From Acidobacteriota bacterium (GTDB lineage: Bacteria > Acidobacteriota > Thermoanaerobaculia > Multivoradales > JAHZIX01): a DNA stretch of 5,160 nucleotides. Under the pieces are notes generated by a model. The model searched no databases and was not told the origin of the DNA. It saw nothing but the letters and a program-made list of their open reading frames with translations. Positions within the stretch are counted from its first letter, which is position 1. Each line of letters opens with the position of its first letter. The DNA is taken from positions 1-5,160 of the forward strand of contig JAGQSE010000436.1 in NCBI GenBank assembly GCA_020439725.1, read 5' to 3'. Of the stretch, positions 1 to 5,160 are shown in pieces. Made by a program: the position numbers and the translations under genes.

Positions 1-288
1 GACGGCCTGTTCGCCGCCCGCCGACCGTTCTGGGCCTGGCAGAGCGGGTGCGGTCTTTACGTCGGGTCGATGTTCGTACTGGGAACCCTCGAAGGCACCG
101 ACCCGGGCCTGCTCTTCCGCGGCGATGCCGCCGCCACCTGGCTCTACGGGCTCCGCTGGATCGCCGGCGCCGCCATGCTCGGCGCGTCGTGGGCCTGGCT
201 CGCCCGCGCTCGCGCGGCCTCGGTCTGTCGGCAAGCACCTCCGGTGCCTTCGGAGGCCGCCGAGATCCCCTACGAGGAGGCCGCCTGA
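1..288 (+). CDS. C-terminal fragment of a CcoN-like (cbb3-type) oxidase subunit I
   Basis: The frame is open from the first base of the window and stops at TGA 286-288, so only the last 95 residues of a longer gene are seen. They hold two hydrophobic segments. The first is about residues 9-31 (FWAWQSGCGLYVGSMFVLGT). The second is about residues 46-67 (LYGLRWIAGAAMLGASWAWL). A short polar cytoplasmic-type tail ending YEEAA follows. This arrangement matches by eye the last two helices of CcoN: a helix with an LYV-S pattern, a short loop, then Y-x-x-R-x-x-G and a final helix. CcoN is the haem b/haem b3-CuB catalytic subunit that reduces O2 in the inner membrane. The haem and copper ligands would lie upstream, outside the window, so the catalytic part cannot be checked. 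The CcoO-like domain encoded two genes downstream supports the call. Another polytopic membrane protein remains possible. Confidence 0.6.
   Translation, partial: DGLFAARRPFWAWQSGCGLYVGSMFVLGTLEGTDPGLLFRGDAAATWLYGLRWIAGAAMLGASWAWLARARAASVCRQAPPVPSEAAEIPYEEAA
275..280 (+). promoter_or_regulatory. Shine-Dalgarno sequence AGGAGG for the 133-residue membrane protein
   Basis: A perfect AGGAGG sits inside the last codons of the upstream gene, where it encodes part of the Glu-Glu pair near the C terminus. It lies nine bases before ATG 290. It fixes the start of the next gene at 290 and rules out the longer open frame that begins upstream inside the CcoN-like gene. Confidence 0.85.
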
Positions 289-289
289 G

Positions 290-691
290 ATGCGCCGCTG
301 GCCCCTTGTGTACAGCGCCCTCGCCGGTGCCTGCGACACGCTCACCGGAGTTCTGCTGGTCGTGGCACCGGCGACGACCTTGCATCTCATGGGTCTCACC
401 TCGATCCCGACGGAGGCCGTCTGGCTGCGCTGGATCGGCGCCTTCGTCGGCGCCGTCGGCCTGACCTATCTCTATCCCTTCGCCCTGCCGGCGGCCGGAC
501 GGAGGAGTCGCCTCGCCGTGGTGCTCGAGGCCACCGCGCTGATCCGCCTGGTCGTCGCCACCTTCGTCGGGGTCGCGCTGCTGCGCGGTTGGCTCGAGAC
601 CGGCTGGATCTCGGTCCTGGCCACCGACCTCGTGCTGGCCCTCGCCCAGCTGGCCATCCTCCGCCGTGGAGCCCTCGATGAAGCGCTCTGA
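290..691 (+). CDS. Small four-helix membrane protein of unknown function in an oxidase operon
   Basis: This is a 133-residue protein with four predicted membrane segments: about residues 5-26, 44-65, 74-97 and 104-124. Conserved-looking polar residues within or beside helices include D16 in helix 1, the R-W-I-G of helix 2, E-A-T-A-L-I-R in helix 3 and T-D in helix 4. I do not recognise the family. The pattern recalls small uncharacterised bacterial proteins with a GA-x-D-x-x-x-G first helix and an LRWIGA second helix. There is no Cys-based metal site and no CxxCH. The start is set by the AGGAGG nine bases upstream. The gene begins one base after the stop of the CcoN-like gene and overlaps the next gene by 14 bp, so all three are probably co-translated. 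That position suggests a structural or assembly role with the oxidase, but it shows no clear resemblance to CcoQ, which is normally a much smaller single-helix subunit. Confidence 0.8.
   Translation: MRRWPLVYSALAGACDTLTGVLLVVAPATTLHLMGLTSIPTEAVWLRWIGAFVGAVGLTYLYPFALPAAGRRSRLAVVLEATALIRLVVATFVGVALLRGWLETGWISVLATDLVLALAQLAILRRGALDEAL
668..671 (+). promoter_or_regulatory. GGAG ribosome binding site deciding the start of the fusion gene
   Basis: GGAG lies six bases before ATG 678, within the 3' end of the upstream gene. The frame could also begin at GTG 666, but no purine-rich Shine-Dalgarno-like run precedes that codon. ATG 678 is therefore preferred. It gives a 14-bp overlap with the upstream gene rather than 26 bp. 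Confidence 0.6.
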
Positions 692-2705
692 GCGACGGGT
701 TCAGGGCTCCGGAGCCCACTCCTGGGCCGGTGTGGCCGCGGTCGTGGCCACCTACGTCTACTTCCTCCTGTGGGCGCAGTTCGGCTTCCTCCACCTGCTT
801 CGTGAGCATCTGACCACCACCGAAGTCCAGGTGGCGATGGGCGCCATGGGGGTCCTGGGGCTCCTGACCAGCCTGACCACCGCGGCGGTGCTCCGTCATC
901 ACCCGTTCCGGCCGCTGCTGCGGATCGCCCTGGTGACCGCCGCCGCCGCGGCGTGTCTCGCCCTGGGTGGTCGCGGGGTGGTCACGCTCTCGGCAGCCGC
1001 GGCGCTCGTAGGCGCCTCGACGGCGGCGGTGACGGTGACCCTGGCGACGGGGCTCCGCAGGCTCCTGCCCGGCCCCGGGTTCGGGGTCAAGATCGGGCTC
1101 GGCACCGGCGTGGCCTACCTGGTGTGCAACCTCCCGGGTCTCTTCGAGGCCTCCGCGACCGGCGCCGCGCTCTTCTCGGCCGCTGTGTGCTTGGCCGCCG
1201 CGGCGCTCCTCGGCCGAGCTCCCGACGGGCCCCGCGACGCCAGCGAGGAAAACGCCACCGCGCTGTCCGAGGCCGACTACCGGCCCCTCGGCTTCGTCGC
1301 GGTGCTGCTCTCGCTGCTGGCGCTGATCTGGCTCGACTCGGCGGCCTTCGCGGTGATCCAGGAAACCGCCGCGCTCAAAGGACCCACCTGGGGCGGAGGC
1401 CGGACTCTGGTCCAAGGAGCGGTCCACCTGCTGGCGGCGCTGGCGGCAGGCCGGCTGGTCGACCGAGGCTTCCTGCGACCCTTGTGGCTCGGCGCCTATG
1501 CTCTGTTCGCCATCTCCTTCACGCTTCTCGGCGCCATCGGCAACCCCGCGGCGACCGGGCTGCCGCTGTCGGTGGCGGGGCCGCTCTACGCCATCGGAAT
1601 CTCGTTCTACTCGGTAGCGCTGGTGGTCTACCCGGCCTACCGGCCCGACGGCCCCGGGCTCGTCCCGGTACGCTGGCGTGCGGCGGTGGTCTTCGGCATC
1701 GCCGGCTGGATCGGCTCCGCCCTCGGCGTCGGGATGGCGCAGGACCTGCACCGGGTTCCCCGACCCTTCCTGCTCGCCGCGGGGTCGTTGCTGGCGGTGG
1801 CCTGGGCGGTGGCACGTCGTCAACGGCTCCGCCAGGCCCTCTCGGTGCACCGCTTCACCACCGCCGGCGCCGCCCTCGGCCTCTACTTCGTCCTCATGGT
1901 CGCGGTGGTCAGCTTCTTCGTCGAGGCCCGGCCGGCGACACCGACGATCGCGTCACCCGTCGAGCTCGCCGACGCGGTGAGCCGCGGACGCGAGGTCTAC
2001 ATCGAGGAAGGTTGTATCAACTGCCACTCGCAATACGTCCGCCCGGAGGGCGTCGACGAGCGCTGGTGGGGCCCGCGCCGCGCGCTCGATCGCAGCGAGC
2101 ACCCGGTCCTCATCGGCAACCGGCGGCAGGGCCCCGACCTGTCGAACGCCGGGCTCCGGCGGAGCGCCCAGTGGCACCGGCTGCACCTGGTCGACCCGCG
2201 GCAGCTCGTACCGACTTCGCGGATGCCCTCCTATGCCGCGCTCTTCGCTCCGGGAGACCGTCGCGGGGACGACCTCGTCGCCTACCTGGCGAGCCTCGGA
2301 CGCGGCGACGAGGCGGCCCGCGCCGAAACGCTCGCCCGGCTCGATCGCGGTGGCCCCATCGGCGAGGGCTCCCCAGACCGTGGCGCCCTCCTCTTCGCCA
2401 CCTGGTGCGCTGCCTGTCACGGCGCCGACGCCACCGGGACCGGACCGCTGGCGGCGCGCCTCGACCGCCCGGCCCTCGATCTGCGCAAGGACCGTTTCTG
2501 GTGGCTCTCCGGCGAGCTCGCCAAGCTGCCCGAGGCGGTGGCGCTGGCGCATATCGTGCGCTTCGGGCTCGAGGGCACGTCGATGCCCGGGCACGAGTAC
2601 CTGAGCGACGCCCAGGTGGCGGACCTGGTGGCCTTTCTCGAGACCCTTCCGGGCACCGAGCCCGAGGTGGCCGCAACCGAACCGCCCTGGAGCCCGTCCC
2701 GATGA
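678..2705 (+). CDS. MFS-like membrane domain fused to a CcoO-like cytochrome c domain and a second cytochrome c domain
   Basis: This is a 675-residue protein from ATG 678 (679 if GTG 666 is used). Residues ~14-390 hold about 12 membrane helices with an MFS-type layout: a polar linker after helix 6 (~residues 180-203) and, after helix 8, a motif-A-like segment with G258, D262, R263 and R267. A thirteenth helix (F393 to ~A417) anchors a CcoO-like domain. That domain has YIEEGCINCHSQYVRP (haem Cys C446/C449, ligand H450), then a GPDLSNAG segment, QWHRLHLVDPR and the axial-Met motif MPSY (M516). A second class I cytochrome follows, with CAACH (C577/C580/H581) and probable axial M636 in SMPGH. CcoO carries electrons into cbb3 oxidase, so this protein probably passes electrons to the CcoN-like partner encoded just upstream. 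Helices 7 and 8 lack the MxxxM and HxxxM motifs reported for the copper importer CcoA, so a copper role is not supported. No frameshift or stop interrupts the domain junctions. Confidence 0.88.
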   Translation: MKRSERRVQGSGAHSWAGVAAVVATYVYFLLWAQFGFLHLLREHLTTTEVQVAMGAMGVLGLLTSLTTAAVLRHHPFRPLLRIALVTAAAAACLALGGRGVVTLSAAAALVGASTAAVTVTLATGLRRLLPGPGFGVKIGLGTGVAYLVCNLPGLFEASATGAALFSAAVCLAAAALLGRAPDGPRDASEENATALSEADYRPLGFVAVLLSLLALIWLDSAAFAVIQETAALKGPTWGGGRTLVQGAVHLLAALAAGRLVDRGFLRPLWLGAYALFAISFTLLGAIGNPAATGLPLSVAGPLYAIGISFYSVALVVYPAYRPDGPGLVPVRWRAAVVFGIAGWIGSALGVGMAQDLHRVPRPFLLAAGSLLAVAWAVARRQRLRQALSVHRFTTAGAALGLYFVLMVAVVSFFVEARPATPTIASPVELADAVSRGREVYIEEGCINCHSQYVRPEGVDERWWGPRRALDRSEHPVLIGNRRQGPDLSNAGLRRSAQWHRLHLVDPRQLVPTSRMPSYAALFAPGDRRGDDLVAYLASLGRGDEAARAETLARLDRGGPIGEGSPDRGALLFATWCAACHGADATGTGPLAARLDRPALDLRKDRFWWLSGELAKLPEAVALAHIVRFGLEGTSMPGHEYLSDAQVADLVAFLETLPGTEPEVAATEPPWSPSR

Positions 2706-2764
2706 CCGCTCCCTGCCACGGCTTGTCCATCGAACCGACCGCCATCGCCCAGGCCGCGCCATGA
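2702..2764 (+). CDS. Possible 20-residue coupling ORF between the fusion gene and the exporter gene
   Basis: ATG 2702 overlaps the TGA of the fusion gene (2703-2705) as ATGA. The frame runs 20 codons and stops at TGA 2762-2764, which overlaps ATG 2761 of the exporter gene, again as ATGA. A GGAG at 2689-2692 lies nine bases before ATG 2702, whereas ATG 2761 has no convincing ribosome binding site. The peptide (MTAPCHGLSIEPTAIAQAAP) has no recognisable domain. Its likely role, if real, is to carry ribosomes across the 55-bp gap and re-initiate them on the exporter gene. It may equally be chance, because this frame stays open for a long way upstream in GC-rich DNA. Confidence 0.25.
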   Translation: MTAPCHGLSIEPTAIAQAAP

Positions 2765-4866
2765 GCGCCGTCCGCCGCCAGCCGCTCGCCCGCCGCCTCC
2801 TCGGCGGTTTCGCCGCCGTGAGCGCCCGCCGGCCACGGACCGTCTTGGCCCTCGCCGCCGGGGCGGTGCTGGCGAGCCTGCTGGGGGCAGGCTTTCACCT
2901 GGGCCTGCGCACCTCGAACCTCGACCTGATCGACCCGGACCTGGCGCCCGTGGCACGGTTCCGCGCGTTCGCCCACGAGTTCGGCACCCCCAACGTGCTG
3001 GTGGTGGGGCTCGAGGGCGACGACCCCGCGGCGCTCCACCGGGCCGTCGACGAGCTTGGGCCTGACCTCCGGAGGCTCCCCGGTGTCCGCAGCGTCGTCG
3101 ACAAGCTGCCCATCGATCGCGAGAGGCTCGCCCCCTTGGGTCTCGACCCGTACCTGAGCAACGAGGACGGCGACCTGGTGCTGGTCTTCGTCCAGCCCGA
3201 CGATCCCGAATCGAGTGCCGACACCATCGCGCCTTTCGTCCGCTCGGTGCGCCAGGTCCTCGAGAAACACCCGCTCGAGGAGCACCTGCTCGAAAAACAC
3301 CCGCACGCGGAGCACGGGATCCGCGCGACGCTCACCGGCATGCCGGCCTACGCCCTCGACGACCGGGAGATCATCCAGCGGGACATCTCGCGGCTGTCGG
3401 CGCTCTCCTTCGCCCTGGTGCTGCTGCTCTTCGTCACCGCCTTCGGCTCGTTCCGCCGGCCGCTGCTGGCCATGGTGGCGCTGGCCGCGGGGGTGGGACT
3501 GACGGTCGGCGCGGTGACGATCTTCCCCGGCCACCTGACGCTGCTTTCGGCCTTTTTCGCCTCGATCCTCTTCGGTCTCGGCGTCGACTACGGCATCCAC
3601 GTCATCGACCGCGTCGAGGAGCTGGTGGCCGAGGGCGTCCCCGAGGCCCAAGCCGCGCCCGCCGCGGTGGCCTTCCTCGCCCCCGGTCTCGCCACCGGTG
3701 CGCTGACCACCGCCTCGGTGCTCCTGGCGATGACCTTCTCGGGCTTTCGCGGCTTTGCCGAGCTGGGCATCGTCGCGGGTATCGGCATCCTGATCTGCCT
3801 GGTCGCCATGGTCACGGTGCTGCCGGCTCTGCTCGCGCTCTTGGGGCCACGCCGGCGTCGCGAGCGGCCCCTGGGCGAGCGCCGGCTCGGCCGCTTCCTC
3901 GTCCGCCTCCAAAGCCGGCCGCTGGCGGTGGTGATCGGCGTCGCCGCATTGGTCGGTAGCGTCGCCGGCGGTCCGGGCTTCGACAGCGACTACCTCAACC
4001 TCCAACCCAAGGACTCGGAGGCGGTACGGCTCGAGCGGCGGATGGTCGAGGACTCGGACCTGTCCCCGGAGTTCGCGGTGTTCACCGCCGACAGCGCCGA
4101 GGCGGCCCGCGAGCTCGAGGACCGGCTTCTCGAGGACGACACGGTGTCCGCGGTGCGCTCGATCCTCGATCTCGAGGCGCTCGGGGTCGAGGACCAGCTG
4201 CCAGCGGGCTTCGCCGCAGCGCTGCGCAGCCCGAACGGTCGCTACGCCGTCTACGCCTACCCCGTCGAGGACGTCTGGCGCCCCGAGGCGCAGCTACGCT
4301 TCCTCGCGCACATGCGCGCCATCGATCCCGGGGTCACCGGGATGCCGGTGCTCGGCGCCTTCATGGTCGAGCGCTCGCAGCGCGCCCTCGACGTCACGGC
4401 CGTGCTCGGCGCCGTGCTCCTGGCGCTGTGGGTGTGGGTGGACTTCAAGCGTCCGCTGCCGGCGCTCCTCGCGGCGCTGCCGGCGGTGCTCACGGTGACC
4501 TCGATGCATGCGCTGATGCGCGCCTTCGACATCCCGTGGAACCCGCTCAACGTCATGGCGCTACCGGTGGTCTTGGGCATCGCCGTCGACGACGGGGTGC
4601 ACATCACCCACCGCTTCCTCGACGAGGCCGGCGACCTGGCACGGACGCTGGCGGGCACCGGGCGCAGCGTGGTGCTGACCTCGCTCACCACCCTCGCCGC
4701 CTTTGGCACCCTCGCACTCACCACCCACCGAGGTCTCGCCTCCTTCGCCCTGGCGCTGACCCTCGGCGTCCTCTCGGCGCTGCTGCTGTCGGTGCTCCTG
4801 CTCCCGGAGCTACTCTTCCTCGCCCGCCGCCGGCTGCTCGCCGAAGCGGCCGACGAGACGCGCTGA
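2761..4866 (+). CDS. MMPL/RND-superfamily exporter, HpnN-like
   Basis: This is a 701-residue inner-membrane protein built from two halves, each a helix plus a periplasmic domain plus five helices. The first half has TM1 ~25-47, a periplasmic loop ~48-210 and TM2-6 ~212-361. The second half has TM7 ~386-406, a loop ~407-540 and TM8-12 ~544-689. TM4 carries GLGVDYGIHV (D276, Y277) and TM10 carries GIAVDDGVHITHRF (D610, D611), the paired acidic sites used for proton coupling in MMPL proteins. The start of the second loop (DSDYLNLQPKDSEAVRLERR) is typical of the hopanoid-associated HpnN group. HpnN proteins are usually around 850 residues or more, so this is a shorter relative, and the substrate, probably a lipid or other hydrophobic molecule, is unproven. 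The start at ATG 2761 is the only good one, because no upstream in-frame ATG or GTG lies close by; GTG 2818 would remove residues before TM1. It lies 55 bp after the fusion gene and is probably co-transcribed with it. Confidence 0.9.
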   Translation: MSAVRRQPLARRLLGGFAAVSARRPRTVLALAAGAVLASLLGAGFHLGLRTSNLDLIDPDLAPVARFRAFAHEFGTPNVLVVGLEGDDPAALHRAVDELGPDLRRLPGVRSVVDKLPIDRERLAPLGLDPYLSNEDGDLVLVFVQPDDPESSADTIAPFVRSVRQVLEKHPLEEHLLEKHPHAEHGIRATLTGMPAYALDDREIIQRDISRLSALSFALVLLLFVTAFGSFRRPLLAMVALAAGVGLTVGAVTIFPGHLTLLSAFFASILFGLGVDYGIHVIDRVEELVAEGVPEAQAAPAAVAFLAPGLATGALTTASVLLAMTFSGFRGFAELGIVAGIGILICLVAMVTVLPALLALLGPRRRRERPLGERRLGRFLVRLQSRPLAVVIGVAALVGSVAGGPGFDSDYLNLQPKDSEAVRLERRMVEDSDLSPEFAVFTADSAEAARELEDRLLEDDTVSAVRSILDLEALGVEDQLPAGFAAALRSPNGRYAVYAYPVEDVWRPEAQLRFLAHMRAIDPGVTGMPVLGAFMVERSQRALDVTAVLGAVLLALWVWVDFKRPLPALLAALPAVLTVTSMHALMRAFDIPWNPLNVMALPVVLGIAVDDGVHITHRFLDEAGDLARTLAGTGRSVVLTSLTTLAAFGTLALTTHRGLASFALALTLGVLSALLLSVLLLPELLFLARRRLLAEAADETR
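3259..3318 (+). repeat. 30-bp imperfect tandem duplication coding a His/Glu-rich segment in the exporter
   Basis: Two adjacent 30-bp units (3259-3288 and 3289-3318) match at 25 of 30 bases. They encode LEKHPLEEHL and LEKHPHAEHG, residues 167-186 of the exporter, in its first periplasmic domain. The segment contributes five histidines (170, 175, 180, 182, 185) and five glutamates. It looks like a recent in-frame duplication and could bind a divalent metal or simply lengthen a surface helix. Confidence 0.75.
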
Positions 4867-4871
4867 AACCC

Positions 4872-4895
4872 CCTGCGGCCAGCCCTCAGCGCAGG
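4872..4895. terminator. Weak candidate bidirectional hairpin between convergent genes
   Basis: CCTGCG (4872-4877) pairs with CGCAGG (4890-4895) around a 12-base loop. It lies just after the exporter stop and overlaps the last codons of the convergent cytochrome gene. The six-pair stem has no following T-run on either strand, so it is not a classical intrinsic terminator. The position between two converging genes is the only further support. Confidence 0.2.
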
Positions 4896-5160
4896 TCCGA
4901 GGGGATCGTCGCCGCCGCGCTCTCGGGCCACTCGGGAAAGACCGCCACCGGACTCCCTACGGCCGCATCGGGGCCGGTCTTGGGTTGGTGACCGTCGACA
5001 CACGCGGGGGTGAGCGAGCAGGGCTCGCCGTCGGGACCGACGCCGGCCTTGCCAGGCCGACACTGGCTGCCGACGAACGCCGCCAGGTCGTTGGCCTCGC
5101 GATGGGTGAGCAGACCACCGCTGGTGTAGGGCATGTTCCAGCGCACGAAGGCGCCGAGAT
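4886..5160 (-). CDS. C-terminal part of a periplasmic class I c-type cytochrome
   Basis: Reading leftwards from the window edge, 90 complete codons are visible before TGA at 4888-4886. The 5' part, with any signal peptide and CxxCH, lies to the right of the window. The first visible residues (VRWNMPYTSGGLLTHREAND, then LAAFVGSQCRP) match the end of cytochrome c domains of the type found in thiosulfate dehydrogenase-like and related multihaem periplasmic proteins: an NMP motif giving the axial Met, a G-G-x-L-T segment, E-A-x-D-x-A-A-F in the last helix, then an RP turn. A tail of about 55 residues follows, carrying two more cysteines (C-x13-C-x5-C counting the one before RP) and no haem motif. 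The valine (GTG) before RWN is internal, not the start. The gene converges on the exporter, with 19 bp between stops. It may supply electrons to the oxidase or act independently, and its exact family is not settled. Confidence 0.75.
   Translation of the reverse strand, partial: LGAFVRWNMPYTSGGLLTHREANDLAAFVGSQCRPGKAGVGPDGEPCSLTPACVDGHQPKTGPDAAVGSPVAVFPEWPESAAATIPSDLR

Noticed and set aside
48..464. 138-codon + strand frame across the end of the first gene and the start of the second
   Set aside because: Arg-rich, no domain, and it cuts across two better-supported tightly spaced genes with a good ribosome binding site.
396..1850. Long open frame of 484 codons on the - strand
   Set aside because: It lies antisense to the small membrane protein and the fusion gene, and its translation is biased to Arg, Gly, Glu and Gln with no domain. 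Antisense frames stay open because of the strong third-position G/C bias.
717..1853. Idea that the N-terminal membrane domain of the fusion is a haem-copper oxidase subunit or a CcoA copper importer
   Set aside because: Its histidines lie at helix ends or loops rather than in the oxidase ligand pattern, and helices 7-8 lack CcoA's MxxxM and HxxxM motifs. It is kept as an MFS-like domain of unknown substrate.
953..2701. Long + strand open frame in a second register through the fusion gene
   Set aside because: The protein would be Arg/Pro/Gly-rich without helices or motifs, while the other frame encodes clear haem motifs. Only its last 21 codons (2702-2764) are kept as a speculative coupling ORF.
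2110..4005. Open frame of 631 codons on the - strand
   Set aside because: It spans the haem domains of the fusion gene and half the exporter gene on the opposite strand. Its composition is low-complexity and charged, with no recognisable motif, so it is a GC-driven shadow.
4257..5063. 268-codon - strand frame covering the exporter 3' end and the convergent gene region
   Set aside because: It has Ser/Arg-rich composition, while a neighbouring - strand frame shows clear cytochrome c sequence and the + strand shows clear MMPL helices.
4886..5146. GTG at 5146-5144 as a start for the - strand cytochrome
   Set aside because: The frame continues open to the window edge with LGAF before the valine, and the visible part lacks a haem-binding motif, so this valine is internal to a longer gene.
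1..5160. Search for CRISPR arrays, tRNA or rRNA genes, insertion sequences and attachment sites
   Set aside because: No regularly spaced repeats, no tRNA- or rRNA-like sequence, no transposase motifs and no terminal inverted repeats were seen by eye. Coding DNA fills nearly the whole window.

Overview
The window is dense, GC-rich (roughly 70% by eye) bacterial DNA with no long non-coding stretch. Strong third-position G/C bias, ATG starts and very tight gene spacing are evident. The membrane-bound cytochrome content fits an aerobic or microaerobic respiring bacterium. An acidobacterial, myxobacterial or other high-GC lineage is plausible, but no marker here fixes the taxon.

Layout. The + strand carries one apparent operon: (1) the 3' end of a gene whose last 95 residues resemble the end of a cbb3-type cytochrome c oxidase catalytic subunit (CcoN-like); (2) a 133-residue four-helix membrane protein of unknown function, starting one base after the first stop and preceded by a perfect AGGAGG; (3) a 675-residue protein overlapping it by 14 bp, which appears to fuse a 12-helix MFS-like domain, a CcoO-like membrane-anchored monohaem cytochrome domain and a second class I cytochrome c domain; (4) possibly a 20-residue coupling ORF that exactly bridges the next gap; (5) a 701-residue MMPL/RND-superfamily exporter most like the HpnN hopanoid-transporter group. 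A sixth gene on the - strand converges on this operon, ends 19 bp beyond it and enters from the right edge. It is the C-terminal part of another c-type cytochrome.

How they may work together. Genes 1-3 look like a divergent, compact cbb3-type oxidase or oxidase-like module. The catalytic subunit is followed not by separate CcoO, CcoQ and CcoP proteins but by one polypeptide carrying an electron-entry CcoO-like haem and a second CcoP-like haem, joined to a transporter-like membrane domain. The convergent cytochrome could be an electron donor or a separate periplasmic enzyme. The HpnN-like exporter is in the same transcription direction and may be co-transcribed, but a functional link to respiration is only inferred.

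The main candidate for something undescribed is the MFS-CcoO-cytochrome c fusion together with the small membrane protein placed between it and the CcoN-like gene.
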